Shown here: one piece after another, positions 10,583-22,298 of the stretch
How positions within the stretch are numbered: position 1 is the stretch's first letter
Layout of the letters: every line of letters begins with the position of its first letter
Source of the DNA: Lunularia cruciata
Taxonomy: Eukaryota > Streptophyta > Marchantiopsida > Lunulariales > Lunulariaceae
Length of the DNA stretch: 64,000 bases
NCBI GenBank assembly: GCA_948567375.1
Contig: OX419758.1
Coordinates: forward strand, 54,999,001-55,063,000
Direction of reading: 5' to 3'
Notes under the pieces: generated by a model
The model's input: only the letters and a program-made list of their open reading frames with translations
Told to the model about the DNA's origin: nothing
The model's database searches: none
Made by a program: the position numbers and the translations under genes

Positions 10583-11274
10583 TGTGAGCTGGCCTGTCTC
10601 TCAGTCAGGATGAACCTCTGATGGCTATTATGATAGCGCACCATGGACTAAGAAGGCAAGGAACCCCAACTCCATCATACTCCTCCAAGGCTAACACTCC
10701 AAGACTCAAGACATTGCTCACTAGAGAACTCAATGAGAGAGAGATAGTTGCAAATGAAAGGATGTTGAGTACCTCATCACCCCTTGTTTATATACTTGTG
10801 AAATAGTTACGTACCAAAGTTACTAATTACCATAGTAACTCAAGTTACTAGACTAAAAGTCAAGTAAAGTCAAAATGTAGAAAGGAATATCCATTCACAT
10901 GGGCATATTCCCCTAAGCATGTGGTCTTATCTTGACCCAACCACTAAGTCAAGGATTCCTTCATATGGGCTATCCTTGGACTTAAGAAGAATCCAAAACA
11001 AAAAGGCTTACGAGCCCAAGAGTTCTCAACTCTTTCGTCAAAGCCAAACACCTAGGAATAATACAAAGTCAACACACTAAAATCCAAAATAGTGGTGCTC
11101 ATCTTTTCTACTTCCTCTAAAGTAAGTTCCCCTCTATCTTAGCTATGACTAACTTTAGCTAACCATGACTAATATAGAACCATCCTTTATCTCTATATAA
11201 ATAATATCTCTTAAGTACTTGTAATACCAAGCTAAATATCACAATACCACACACATGCACAAATTGGTGTTACA
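10583..11274 (-). repeat. Family A LTR (5' LTR of A2)
   Basis: 692 bp, TG...CA in sense, full length. Its outer end touches the GGCC duplication at 11275. Confidence 0.92.
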
Positions 11275-11278
11275 GGCC

Positions 11279-12403
11279 AAACCTCTTTAGTTAGATATTA
11301 TACAATATATCTATAATATTGAGATTCAAAGGTAATGTAATACATAATCCCTATTTTGCTTCACAAGGATTCAAACGACCCATTGTTTTTATGGAGGAGC
11401 ACTTGCAATTGCGCCTATCCAATGTGTGGTACCCCAATTTGTATTTGTATTTGATCATATACTTGTAGCATTATCAGTTACCATAGCTCCTTTGGCTCAA
11501 TTAGGACTGCTAATTCTTGTAGCTAACATTGTTTTTGTAATAAGCATCAACATGGAGTACATCTTGGTGAAATTGGAATGAATTTAGAATCTTCACTTAG
11601 CATAGTAGCCTCAAGAGAGGAATCCAATGAGAACTACTACCATGGGAGAGATTTTATGCACACATTGTCTTGGATAGGGACATACTAGTGCTCAATGTTC
11701 TACCCCATACACTCCAAATGACTATGTACAATGTGGAAAATATGGACACATGTTGGCAAATTGTAGAATGCTTCAAAGGAGCCAAGAGCCTTGAGAAGAA
11801 ATAATGGATGTTGTAGATGTTGTCTTGCAATACAGTTACTTCAACTAGAACTTACAAAATCCACCTTTCTAAGGAGAAGAGGAAATTGTCAAGGGAGAGG
11901 ACCTTGCAGACCCAATTTACATGATCACATTTATAGAAGGAATCACTATGGAAAACAATGTCCTAATAGGCCTGCACATTGGGCATTTTTCTTTGGAGCA
12001 CATACCATGGTTCAATGCTTAGAGTTTCAAAAATTTATTACTCAAGCATAGGGAGAAAATGACCTGCACAATAACACTGGTCCTAATGGGAATGTAGATT
12101 TCATTGTGATTGAGAAATGTTCTCCTATGGGAGAAACAATGCCAGCCAAAAAAGATGCTATTATAGAGGCAAATGTTTTACTCAAAACATGTTCTTGCAC
12201 TTATGTAGCACTTAGTCCAAGCATCACCTCTAATTCTAAGAGCAATACCTCCAAAATCCAAGAAATTATGTAAGATGAATTCTCTTAACCTACTTTGGAA
12301 ACATAAAGGGCCATAGTCCCTATATTGACACTCTAGCAAAGCAACCATCCACTATTGTCATACATGATAAAGAGATTATTGCTACCTAGCTAACATAGAA
12401 GCC
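11279..12403 (+). pseudogene. Element E gag with several zinc-knuckle-like motifs
   Basis: The plus strand at about 11650-11770 encodes a degenerate knuckle followed by CGKYGHMLANC. A third Cys/His cluster with KQCPNRPAHW and HTMVQC lies in the 11791-12051 frame. Repeated CCHC-like motifs point to gag. Frames change and stops are frequent. D1 is inserted at its downstream end (12404). It may join 5416-6215 once A2 is removed. Confidence 0.6.
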
Positions 12404-13140
12404 TGTAATACCAAGAGCTAGCCATATGATCTACATATGAAATTTGGTTTAGTAACATCTAGAATGATGTTATACATGATGGTCAAAGTAGATCAGATAG
12501 AAGTATCACCAAAAGAGTACTTTTACTAATAGAGCAAAAACTAAAATAAACTTGAGAACCTTAGAACCAATAGCTAGACATATGATTTAAAGGTGAGAAT
12601 TGGTTTGGTAACATCTGGAAGGATGTTACACATGATGGACTAAATAGATCAGAAAGAGGTATCACCAAAAGTGGACTTTTACTAATAGAGTAGGAACCAA
12701 AATATACCTAAAATCTTTGAAGGCAATTTTGGAGGCCTAAACGGATGAATTAGGCCTTGAAAATGTGCAGATTCCCCCCCAACAAAGGAAAGGTTGGCCT
12801 TCCCTCTCCCTTGTTTTGTCTCATTGAGAGCTTTCCAATGGTACCTTACTCACGTGATTGTGAGACTCCCATAGGAACATTCCCTAAAAGATTCCTTCTG
12901 GTCAAAGCTTGTTTGACCAACTAGATAGGACCTAGACTGACATGTCACCCATCCAAGTAAGTAATCCAAAGGTGGAGCTTGCCGACAAGTCACCTATCTG
13001 TGTGCCTAATCCTATATTGGAGTTTCCTTGGAAGAGATCCTCCTTGTCTATATAATAAAGAGAAGGTGCTCCTTTGGGGCACCGAATGTTGAGTGTGCAA
13101 TTTGTGTTTCTCTGTCTTCTCTTGTCCTCGGAGTATTACA
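12404..13140 (+). repeat. 5' LTR of D1
   Basis: 737 bp from TGTAATACC to GTATTACA. It contains a C-run near 12770 and a TATA-like CTATATAATAAAG at 13048-13060, the likely core promoter. It matches 27542-28263 and, inverted, both LTRs of D2. Confidence 0.93.
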
Positions 13141-13141
13141 A

Positions 13142-13153
13142 TGGTATCAGAGC
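13142..13153 (+). other. Primer-binding site, tRNA-iMet (D1)
   Basis: TGGTATCAGAGC, one base after the LTR, is the usual initiator-tRNA-Met site of plant chromoviruses. Confidence 0.93.
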
Positions 13154-13269
13154 GAGTGTCTTAGTCCAAGAGAGTGGATCACCCCTCTTGGAAGAGCACG
13201 AACTACTAAAATTGAGTAATTTAAGGTGGAGAACATAGAGTAATTGCTAGACTTTAGAGAGTGGACGAG

Positions 13270-13700
13270 ATGGATGCACCGGGAGGACAATTTCCCGCAC
13301 CTAGCTTTCCATTCCCGAATCCATTCCACATCAAGGTTATGTATCCAACATGAGAAAATGAGTGTATCACTAGTTTATCACTTTGGTGCAGAATTCATGG
13401 ACAGGGTAATAAACTCACCAAACCCGGTGATTCTACGTGTGGTGATATATGATAGAGAGCGGGATTTGACAATCTACATTCTACTATGATGATATGGATG
13501 TGAATGTCCCAAATCCTCTCCCTTTCAACACTCAAGTAGAAATCTGTTATGTCATGAGACCGAAAGTGATGTTTAGAGATTTTGTGGTTAGAAATTTTGG
13601 CGAGGAGTATTATCAATGAGTGATAGCTTCTGAGGTCCCAATGGTAGTTCCGATAGTTTGTGTGCCTTCCAGAGATCATATTGACTTTGTATTGAAGTAG
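13270..13700 (+). pseudogene. Leader ORF between primer site and gag (D1)
   Basis: Coding-like sequence runs from MDAPGGQFPAPSFPF through HFGAEFMDRV and VVIYDRERDLTIY, then after a frame change DVNVPNPLPFNTQVEICYV and FRDFVVRNFGEEYYQ. D2 carries the same peptide blocks in the same order (26270 down to about 25800). Conservation of peptide blocks in two copies argues for a once-translated protein of about 140 residues. I see no known domain. Confidence 0.5.
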
Positions 13701-13728
13701 ACAGTTGTAATTGAGTGTTGCAGGAACC

Positions 13729-14720
13729 ATGGATCCACAATTTCAAGAGTTGGTGCAAGGAATGCAAGGGATGTTGAATGAATTTCAAGAGATTAAGATG
13801 ACCATGGACACATTACAAAGTCAAGTGCAGATCCTCAGGAACGATCAAGCCATGCAAGAAGAAGAGCCGTCTCAAAACCCAATACTTGTGACTGAAGTAC
13901 TTGGAGAGGCACCTATACCTACAAACCCTATCAATGATGAAGCCACATTGCTACTCCGGATGAAGAAGACCTGCAACATTGACCCTTACAAGGGGCAGCG
14001 TTTGATGGAAGTAGTGGAAAATTGGATCTTGAGAATGAATTGATATTTCCAATTGTTCTCAACAAAGATCACGGAGCTTGTTGTAGGCGTGTTTGCATGT
14101 GGGTACTTGACCGATAAAGCCCTCACATGGTATGATGCTTGGGAACGATCTATGTTGGCAAAGAGAAGGGAGGTCACATGGACATCAATGCAAGAAGGAT
14201 TGTTGAAGAATTTCCAATCAGTGGATTCTATGCAGATGACTCCAACCCGACTATGGGGATCGAGACAAAAGAACAGCTTACAAGAGTATGTGGAGGCATT
14301 TCTAGATCTATAAGTTGCAATAATAGAGATGAGTCCAGCAGAGGCTCTTGACAATTTCAAATGACGGTTAAAGGAGCGGATTTGCCAAGAAGTCATGGTG
14401 CAAAATCCTTGCATGGTATTTGAAGCCATTGCTTGTGCACAGAGAATAGCAAGAGCATTGGGTGGAGGTGAAGGAGTAGTTCCATCTCAACATTATTGGG
14501 CAGAAATACCACACATGGGTGGACCCGTACCGATGGAATTGGGCCACCTTTGATTTTGAGATCGAGGAGCATGACTGCTTCAAGGAGAGCATGGACGGGT
14601 AGAAGAACAAAGAGATGGAGTCCCACGAGGAGATGGAACTCGAGGAGAACAACGCCGTTGTTACAATTGTGGCCATATTGGGCACATATCTACCAACTGT
14701 TGCACTCGTTTCCCTAGAGG
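13729..14720 (+). pseudogene. gag: gag of D1
   Basis: It begins MDPQFQELVQGMQGML with a short coiled-coil-like N-terminus. The capsid-like core includes LTWYDAWERSM and the EYVEAFLDL motif of Retrotrans_gag. The CCHC knuckle CYNCGHIGHISTNC is at 14659-14700. Stops (near 14041 and 14311) and a frame change break it. It runs into protease. Confidence 0.85.
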
Positions 14721-14723
14721 CCC

Positions 14724-16175
14724 TTGGTCTTCATACAAGCAATCTTTGAACAACATGGAGAGGCGCATAGAAGAGGAGGAGGTGGAAAATACTTTAGAAA
14801 ACAAAGATTGCCAGTAAATGTAACTCGCGGCCTTACTGGCTCAATAAGGAAGAAGAGAAGCGAGGGAAGGAAGAAGACTAAGGTGCAAAGATCCCAAAAG
14901 GCAACCTCACAATTGATTGTCGTGAATGGAGTCCTAGAAGGCAATCAAGTGAGAGTATTAATCTATCTGGGAGCAACAAAGAATTTCTTATCTTGCTCTA
15001 TTGCAATAAGATTGGGAATGGATCTAAAGAGAGATCGGAGTGAAGAAGTAGAGTTGCCTAACAGGCAAACAGAGAGGATTGAATCATTACCTAGATGGGT
15101 CACACTCTCTGGAGGAGAATATCAAGAAGCAATTGAGTGGCGAGTGATACAATTAGCTTGTTATTATGCAATCTTAGGCGTGCCATGGATGGAGCATTAC
15201 AACCCTATGGTAGATTGGAGGAAGAAAGTAGTGAGAACACGCCAATGGTCAATCATTGGGGTTAAAGAAAAATCACCCAAGCAAGATCTGCCTCTATATG
15301 TCATAGGGATAGCAACTATCTATAAGACCAATAGATGTTTCATGGGTCTAATAAGAGAAGTCCGGAGTGCACAACTCAATGGACAAATTCTTGAGAAATT
15401 CAAGGCTGTGGTGGATGAATTTCAAGATGTCTTTCTCAATGATCTACCCTCAAGATTACCACCAAAAAGGAGAGTAGATCATAAAATTGAGACGCTCCCG
15501 GAAAAGACACCTCCTTGTAAGGCCCCATATTGCCTATCACCTCATGAGTTAGAGGAGTGTAAGACTCAAATTGAGGAGATGCTCCAGAAGAGGTTCATCC
15601 AACCTAGCATATCACCATATGGGGCTCCTGTCTTGTTAGTGAAGAAGAAGGATGGTACAATGTGCGTGTGCATTGACTATCGAGGTCTCAATCAACAAAT
15701 AGTGAAGAACAAAAACCCCTTACCTTGCATGGATGACTTGTTTGATCAACTCCATGGAACGAGATACTTCACCAAATTGGACTTGCGGAGTGGTTACAAT
15801 CAAATCCAAATTACAAAGGAGGATGTGTACAAAACTGCCTTTCAAACTAGGTATGGCCACTTCAAGTATCTTGTGATGCCTTTTGGCCCCACTAATGCAC
15901 CTGCCACTTTCATGAGTCTAATGAATGACATATTTTGCCTATACTTGAATAAGTCTATTATCATCTTCTTAGATGATATCTTAGTATACAATAGCACGAT
16001 GATGGAACACAAACAACATCTACAACAGGTCTTCCAGATTCTAAGACAAAATCAATTGTATGCCAAAATCTCAAAGTGTGAGTTTGGCAAGTCTGAAGTA
16101 GACTACTTGGGGCATAGAGTAAGTGTGGAGGGCATTCAAGTATTGACGGATAAAATAGAGGTCATTCAAAAATAG
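14724..16175 (+). CDS. pol: Protease and reverse transcriptase of D1 (483-aa open frame)
   Basis: The longest open frame in the window. Near residue 80 is [12 protein letters not shown] where retropepsins have D-S-G-A-T, so the catalytic Asp and Ser are lost. RT follows: [32 protein letters not shown] and [10 protein letters not shown] with the FLDD catalytic pair kept, then the YLGHRVS thumb motif. The open frame ends at a TAG at 16173-16175. Family usual layout is one Gag-Pol frame, so this is a segment of a broken polyprotein. Confidence 0.9.
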   Translation: MVFIQAIFEQHGEAHRRGGGGKYFRKQRLPVNVTRGLTGSIRKKRSEGRKKTKVQRSQKATSQLIVVNGVLEGNQVRVLIYLGATKNFLSCSIAIRLGMDLKRDRSEEVELPNRQTERIESLPRWVTLSGGEYQEAIEWRVIQLACYYAILGVPWMEHYNPMVDWRKKVVRTRQWSIIGVKEKSPKQDLPLYVIGIATIYKTNRCFMGLIREVRSAQLNGQILEKFKAVVDEFQDVFLNDLPSRLPPKRRVDHKIETLPEKTPPCKAPYCLSPHELEECKTQIEEMLQKRFIQPSISPYGAPVLLVKKKDGTMCVCIDYRGLNQQIVKNKNPLPCMDDLFDQLHGTRYFTKLDLRSGYNQIQITKEDVYKTAFQTRYGHFKYLVMPFGPTNAPATFMSLMNDIFCLYLNKSIIIFLDDILVYNSTMMEHKQHLQQVFQILRQNQLYAKISKCEFGKSEVDYLGHRVSVEGIQVLTDKIEVIQK

Positions 16176-16790
16176 AGTGCCCCAAAAGATCAAACTCAAC
16201 TCAAGAGCTTCTTGGGGTTGACGGGATTCTATCATAGATTGTCAAGGACTTCTCTAAGGTTGCACAACCTTTAACGACACTACTTGGCAAGGAGAAGAAG
16301 TGGACATGGAGAACCACACAAGAGTTGGCCTCTCAAGAATTGAAAGCCGCCTTGCTACATGCACCAATCTTGAAGTGGTATGACCCAAAACGTCCAATCA
16401 AGATGGCTTTAGATGCATCAAGCATAGTAATAAGAGCAATCCTACAACAAGAGTGGCATGATGGATGGCATCCAATTGCATATTTCTCTCAAAAGTTGTA
16501 CCAATAGAGTGCAACTACCACACTATAGAACAAGAAGAGTTGGCCATCGTTCTGGCAACCAAGCATTGGAAGCACTATCTAGGCAAGAAGGCATTTGTAG
16601 TAGAGACAGACCACAAACCTCTAGTCTACCTCAAGACGTAAAAGGATCTATCTCATCACCAAATTTGGTGGGCAGAGTGGCAACAACGCTTGAACATGAC
16701 AATCACCTACGTCAAAGGGAAGAAGCAACTTGCAGATGCATTCACCCGCATGCCAATGGCAAACAACTTGGTGGTAGAGGTTAAGATTAA
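16176..16790 (+). pseudogene. pol: RNase H of D1, frameshifted
   Basis: Downstream of RT, 16325-16507 holds LKWYDPKRPIKMALDASS (the first catalytic Asp region) and GWHPIAYFSQKL. The next frame carries MTITYVKGKKQLADAFTRMP, the end of the RNase H domain of Ty3/gypsy elements. At least two frame changes lie between them. Confidence 0.82.
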
Positions 16791-17845
16791 CCTTGAATTC
16801 TGGCTAGAGATTCTGGTTGCTACAAAAACTAATCCACAAATTGTAGAAGCGCAATCATCCAAAGGTGTCACTAGCACCCAAGGACTCACTTTTCGTGATG
16901 GTAGATTATGGATCCCAAATGTCCCAGAATTACACACCACTATTCTAGCAGAATGTCATGATTCAACCATTGTAGGTCATGTTGGAGTGGACAAGACCTT
17001 GGGTGCAATCCAACGCCATTACTATTGGCCTAAGATGAGCAACGACGTGATGCATTATGTGCGTAGATGCCTAATTTTTCAATAGAACAAAGCTTCTAAT
17101 AAAGCTCCTAAGTGCTCCTTCAACCTCTCCCCATGCCTACCCAATGTGGGGAAGAAGTGATTATGGATCTTGTTTGTGAATTACCCAAGACCACCTCAAG
17201 GTTTGACTCCATCGTGATGTTTGTGGACCGGCTAGCAAAATGATTCATGTACACCCTACTACCAAGGATGTGATTGCTCCACAACTAGCTCAAGTATACT
17301 TAAATGCAGTCTTCTCTCACTTTGGCTTGTCTAGAGTACTTATCATTGATAGAGGCACTCAATTCACCAGTTTGTTTTGGCAAACACTCTTTGGTTTCTT
17401 CAAAACCAAGTTGGCCATGTCCACAACTTACCACCCACAAATAGATGGCCAAACAGAGTGGGCTAATTGCACGATTGAAGACATGTTTATCGGCTTCACC
17501 TTAGAAGAGCAAGAGAGGTGGGACACCTTACTCCCGTTGGTGGAATTCACTTACAACAATTCGGTGAATGCATCCACCCAAGTCACTCTGTTCTTCCTCA
17601 TGTATGGTGAGCATCCCTTCACATCTTCTAGCTTGATGAAGATCCGTCCAGTGGCTACCAAGGTCAATGCAGTCAACACATTTGTTTCTAGAATCCAACA
17701 AGGTGTGGAGAGCACCAAGCACAGATTACAGATTGCACAATATTGACAGAAGCAATATGCTGATGCACACCGTAGGCACATGGAGTTCAATGTTGGGGAT
17801 CAAGTATGGCTATCGACAACCAACCTCACATTAGTTGGACCTCAT
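16791..17845 (+). pseudogene. pol: Integrase of D1, first part
   Basis: The HHCC zinc-binding region (HVGVDKTLGAIQRHYYWP, then a degenerate CLIF) is followed by the catalytic core: MDLVCELP near 17165, IIDRGTQFTSLFW near 17345 and QIDGQTEWANCTIED near 17450, the D, D, E positions. The sequence stops at 17845, where D2 is inserted, and resumes at 27131. Confidence 0.88.
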
Positions 17846-18598
17846 TGTAATACTCTGAGGATAGGAGACCTGAAGAGAAACACACCATGAGAAACACACA
17901 CTTTCACACTCAAACTCCGATGCCCCAAAGGAGCATCTTCTCTTTATTATATAGGTAAAACAGATCTCCTCCAATGAAGCTCCACCATAGGATTAGGTAC
18001 ATAAATAGGTGACATGTCAGAAAGCTCCACCCTTGGATTACTTACTTGGATGGGTGACATGTCAATCTTGGTCCTATTTGGTTGGTCAAATAAACTTTGA
18101 CTGGAGGGAATCTTTTAGGGAATCTTCCTGTAGGAATCTCAAAATCACATGGGTGAGGTAACGTTGGAAAGCTCTTGATGAGACAAAGCAAGGATGAAGG
18201 TCAAATTTTCTTACGTCCAGTGGGGGGGATCTGCACATTTTTGAGGCCTAATTCATCAGTTTAGGCCTCCGAAATTGCCTTCAAAGATTTCAGGCATATT
18301 TTGGTTCCAACTCTATTTGTAGAAGTCCCATTTTGGTGATACCTCTTTCTGATCTATTTAGTCCATCATGAGTAACATCCTTCCAGATGTTACCAACCCA
18401 ATTCTTGCCTTCAAATCATATGTCTAGCTATTAGTTCTAAGGTTTTCAAATCTATTTTGGTTTTCTGCCCTATTAGTAGAAGTACCCTCTTGGTGATACT
18501 TCTATTTGATCTATTTTGACCATCATGTATAACATCATTCCAGATGTTACCAAACCAAATTTCACATCTAGATCATATGGCTAGCTCTTGGTATTACA
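17846..18598 (-). repeat. 3' LTR of D2
   Basis: 753 bp, TGTAATACT to GTATTACA as read on plus. The adjoining sequence at 18599-18614 is, in sense, AAAAGGAGGGAGGTT, a good polypurine tract. Confidence 0.9.
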
Positions 18599-18611
18599 AA
18601 CCTCCCTCCTT

Positions 18612-19574
18612 TTAAGATGCAACGTCCTCGTTGTGCAACTGTTGCTCAAATGCTTGCACCAACACCGGTGCATGTGTCAAATTGGCAACGTGTTCCCAAG
18701 TTGCTTCATCGAGGGGGTAACCTTTCCACTGGACAAGATAATCCACCCGTGGATGAATAGTACGATGCATGCGTTTTTGGAGAATACGCTCCACCTCATA
18801 TTCCTTGTTGCCATCAACAAGTGTCGGACAAGGTCAAATGTCTTGTGTGGAATGACCCAAGCCTGATCGGGGAGCATATTTGTGTAGTAGGGAAACATTG
18901 AACACTGGATGGATCTTCATGTGTGGTGGTAACTCAAGGTGATAGGCCATAGTGCCGACTCGATGGAGAATTGAGAAAGGCCCAATAAAATGAGGTCTGA
19001 GCTTACAAGGTTCCACTAATGTGAGGTTGGTTGTCAATAGCCACACCTGATCCCCAACATTGAACTCCATGTGCCTACGGTGTGCATCAGCATGCTGCTT
19101 CTGGCAATTTTGTGCAATCTGTAATTTGTGCTTAGCGCGCTCCACCCCTTGTTGGATTCTAGAAACAAATGTATTGACTGCATTGACCTTGGTAGCCACC
19201 GGACGGATCTTCATTAAGCTGGAAGGTGTGAAAGGATGCTCACCATACATGAAAAAGAATGGAGTGACCTGGGTGGATGCATTCACTGAATTGTTGTAAG
19301 CAAATTCCACCAACGGGAGTAGGGTGTCTCACCTCTCTTGCTCTTCTAAGGTGAAGCCGTGTAACATGTCTTCAATAGTGTGATTAGCCCACTCGGTTTG
19401 TCCATCTGTTTGTGGGTGGTAAGGTGTGGACATGGCCAACTTGATTTTGAATAAACCAAGGAAGGTGCGCCAAAACAAACTGGTGAATTGAGTACCCCTA
19501 TCGGTGATGAGTACTCAAGACAAGCCATGGTGAGAGAAGACCGCATCTAAGTATAATTGAGCAAGTTGTGGAGC
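18612..19574 (-). pseudogene. pol: Integrase end and chromodomain of D2
   Basis: In sense order: YHPQTDGQTEWANHTIE region (19546-19346 frame, frameshifted), VEFAYNNSVNAS in the open 19313-18834 frame (159 aa) with FNVGDQVWLLTTNL and HFIGPFSILHRVG, then the chromodomain VDYLVQWKGYPLDEATWE in 18794-18612. Chromodomains bind methylated histone tails and steer integration; they mark the chromovirus lineage. The start is cut by family A sequence at 19574. Confidence 0.9.
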
Positions 19575-19707
19575 GGTTACATACCAAAGTTACTCATTAC
19601 CGTAGTCACTCAAGTTACTAGACTAAAAGTCAAGTAAAGTCAAAAAGTAGAAAGGAATATCCATTCACATGGGTATATTCCCCTAAGCATGTGGTCGTAT
19701 CTTGACC
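19575..19707 (-). repeat. Family A LTR fragment, left piece of a split LTR
   Basis: This matches the interior of the A LTR (TACCAAAGTTACT to ATCTTGACC) in inverse orientation. It continues exactly at 22990 once A3 is removed. The U5 end (about 215 bp) is absent at the D2 junction. Confidence 0.85.
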
Positions 19708-20399
19708 TATAACACCCGTTTGTGCATGTGTGTGGTATTGTGATATTTAGCTTGGTATTACAAGTACTTAAGAGATATTATTTATATAGAGATAAAGGAT
19801 GGTTCTATATTAGTCATGGTTAGCTAAAGTTAGTCATAGTTAAGATAGAGGGGACCTTACTTTAGAGGAAGTAGAAAAGATGAGCACCTCTATTTTGGAT
19901 TTTAGTGTGTTGACTTGGTATTATTCCTTGGTGTTTGGCTTTGACGAAAGAGTTGAGAACTCTTGGGCCCGCAAGCCTTTTTGTTTTGGATTCTTCTTTA
20001 GTCCAAGGATAGCCCATGTGAAGGAATCCTTGACTTAGTGGTTGGGTCAAGATAAGACCACATGCTTAGGGGAATATGCCCATGTGAATGGATATTCCTT
20101 TCTACTTTTTGACTTTACTTGACTTTTAGTCTAGTAATTTGAGTTACTACAGTAATTAGTAACTTTGGTACGTAACTATTTCACAAGTATATAAACAAGG
20201 GGTGAGGAGGTACTCATCATCCTTTCATTTGCAACTATCTCTCTCTCATTGAGTTCTCTAGTGAGCAATATCTTGAGTCTTGGAGTGTTAGCCTTGGAGG
20301 AGAATGATGGAGTTGAAGTTCCTTGCCTTCTTAGTCCATGGTGTGCTACCATAATAGCCATCAGAGGTTCATCTTGAGTGAGAGACATGCCGGCTCACA
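19708..20399 (+). repeat. 5' LTR of A3
   Basis: 692 bp. The first dinucleotide is TA rather than TG. The TATA-like TATATAAA is at 20188-20195, with a pyrimidine-rich initiator region downstream. Confidence 0.9.
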
Positions 20400-20403
20400 T
20401 TTT

Positions 20404-20421
20404 TGGTTCCGTTGCCGGGAC
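20404..20421 (+). other. Primer-binding site of A3, tRNA-Glu
   Basis: TGGTTCCGTTGCCGGGAC is complementary to the 3' end of plant tRNA-Glu (CCCGGCAACGGAACCA with CCA), from memory of that tRNA. It differs from the tRNA-Asp site (TGGCGCCGTTGCCGGGGA) at the two diagnostic bases 4-5. Confidence 0.8.
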
Positions 20422-20426
20422 CTCTC

Positions 20427-21192
20427 TAGAAGGCAAGATAATGTTCCGCGTTCAATTCTATATTAGGCAGAAGGAGGCTATGAGAGCTCACTTGGAGAGA
20501 ACAGTAGGAGGGGAGAGGGCTGAACTTATGTTAGAGAACCAAGATCCATTTGTATACCATGTATTTCATTATGATGTATAAAACAGAGTCTGCCATTTAT
20601 TCAATTTTCAGTGCATTTCCCTTAACATTTCTAAGAAAATGAAGTGCATTGTATCCTACCTGCTGCCACAAAAATAAGAGAGAGATCATTCTTGAGCAGG
20701 GAGTTATGAGTTTTTGAAGTGAGGGGGGTGGTTTTTAGACCAAATCTGAAATATATGTGCTTAAAAGAAAGGTGTCTAGGCCAAATGGCTTGATGAAAAG
20801 ATCTGAAGTTTTGCAAGGAGGGACACCCTAGAGTTGTGATCAAGTACCTAAAAATTTCTGAGGACTGTGACCTACATGTTGGGAGATTTGAGTGACGTTG
20901 TGAGGAAGGGTCAATTCTGCAGAGTGGAAATCTCATGCATGAGGAGTTTGAGATCAACAAAAAGCATGTCTGAGTGTTTAGATTCATCTTGGGAACATGG
21001 AAGTTCATCAAGAGTGGAAATTGAGATTATGCAAGGTTCCCCAAGGGTTTGAGGTGACTGTAGGGGTGGATTTGAGGAAAAGAGAGTTTACAATAGAATT
21101 TGAAGAGAGTGTTGAGAGGATCCAAAAACCTACACCACTTGGAGGAAAGAGTGAGTCTTAGTGCTTTCTATGTGGAGAGAAGTGACCTTTGA
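20427..21192 (+). pseudogene. Extra-ORF fragment of A3
   Basis: It starts with FYIRQKEAMRAHLERT. About 260 bp present in A5 are deleted at about 20578. Then come the ISCMRSLRSTKSM block and KSES just before the knuckle, where an LTR interrupts it. Confidence 0.6.
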
Positions 21193-21860
21193 GTGGTATT
21201 GTGATATTTAGCTTGGTATTACAAGTACTTAAGAGATATTATTTATATAGAGATAAAGGATGGTTCTATATTAGTCATGGTTAGCTAAAGTTAGTCATAG
21301 CTAAGATAGATGGGACTTTACTTTAGAGGAAGTAGAAAAGATGAGCACCACTATTTTGGATTTTAGTGTGTTGACTTGGTATTATTCCTAGGTGTTTGGC
21401 TTTGAGGAAAGAGTTGAGAACTCTTGGGCCCGCAAGCCTTTTTGTTTTGGATTCTTCTTTAGTCCAAGGATAGCCCATGTGAAGGAATCCTTGACTTAGT
21501 GGTTGGGTCAAGATAAGATCACATGCTTAGTGGAATATGCCCATGTGAATGGATATTCCTTTCTGCTTTTTGACTTTACTTGACTTTTAGTCTAGTAACT
21601 TGAGTTACTATGGTAATTAGCAACTTTGGTACGTAACTATTTCACCACTATATAAACAAGGGGTGAGGAGGTACTCATCATCCTTTCATTTGCACCTATC
21701 TCTCTCTCATTGAGTTCTCTAGTGAGCAATGTCTTGAGTCTTGGAGTGTTAGCCTTGGAGGAGTATGATGGAGTTGGGGTTCCTTGCCTTCTTAGTCCAT
21801 GGTGTGCTACCATAATAGCCATCAGAGGTTCATCCTGAGTGAGAGACAGGCCGGCTCACA
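21193..21860 (+). repeat. Internal third LTR of A3
   Basis: Same LTR family, missing its first 25 or so bases at the junction with the extra ORF. It ends GGCTCACA at 21860 and is followed at once by integrase sequence (GATCCTCCTACC). No target duplication flanks it, so it is probably a recombination product. Confidence 0.85.
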
Positions 21861-22250
21861 GATCCTCCTACCTTCTAAAGCATTCATAGGAGATTGAAGA
21901 AAGCACAAGGAGGTGATGCATAGAAGTCAAGGAAGGATCAACTCATGGAGTTGGAAGAGGCAAGAGCAGTTGCTATGGTTTGAGTGGAGCAAGCCCAAAG
22001 GAAACAAAAGGATACCTATGACAAGAGGCAAGGCAAGAAGAAGGTGGAGCGTTTCAAGGAAGGTGATTGGGTAATGTTGTTTGATTCCATTCAATTCAAG
22101 AGAGTGCAAAAGAAGTTTTTGCCTACGTACTTTGGACCTTTCATAGTGGAGAAGGTGTGGTGCAATTACACCTATGATCTCAAGGAGTTGGGGGGAAGAC
22201 ACTTTGATAGGATTAACCATGATAAGTTGAAGATGTACCATAGAAGGTAG
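21861..22250 (+). pseudogene. pol: Integrase C-terminus of A3
   Basis: The 21984-22250 frame reads QRKQKDTYDKRQGKKKVE, GDWVMLFDSIQFKRVQKKF, then TYDLKELGGRHFDRINHDKLKMYHRR and stop. This is the DNA-binding C-terminal domain of the integrase; no chromodomain follows. A5 carries the same end. Confidence 0.82.
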
Positions 22251-22298
22251 AGAGACCTTCACTTTGAGAACAAAGTGAAAACTTAGTCCGGGGGTAAA

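Larger units (their letters stand above)
6216..11274 (-). mobile_element. Family A retrotransposon, copy A2, internally deleted
   Basis: In sense order the copy has a 5' LTR (10583-11274), primer site, extra ORF, purine tract, gag, protease and RT up to about 6421. There it jumps straight into the last 205 bp of the 3' LTR. RNase H, integrase and most of the 3' LTR are missing. It is flanked by the 4-bp duplication GGCC (6212-6215 and 11275-11278), so the deletion happened within an intact insertion. It sits in element E. Confidence 0.9.

Noticed and set aside
10621-10806. Recurring 61-aa frame antisense to family A LTRs (MAIM.AHHGLRRQGTPTPSY), in many copies
   Set aside because: It only recurs because the LTR recurs. 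It crosses the TATA region on the opposite strand and has no homologue or independent context.
13395-13730. 111-aa frame on minus over the D1 leader
   Set aside because: It is antisense to the leader peptide blocks shared with D2 and to gag; no motif.
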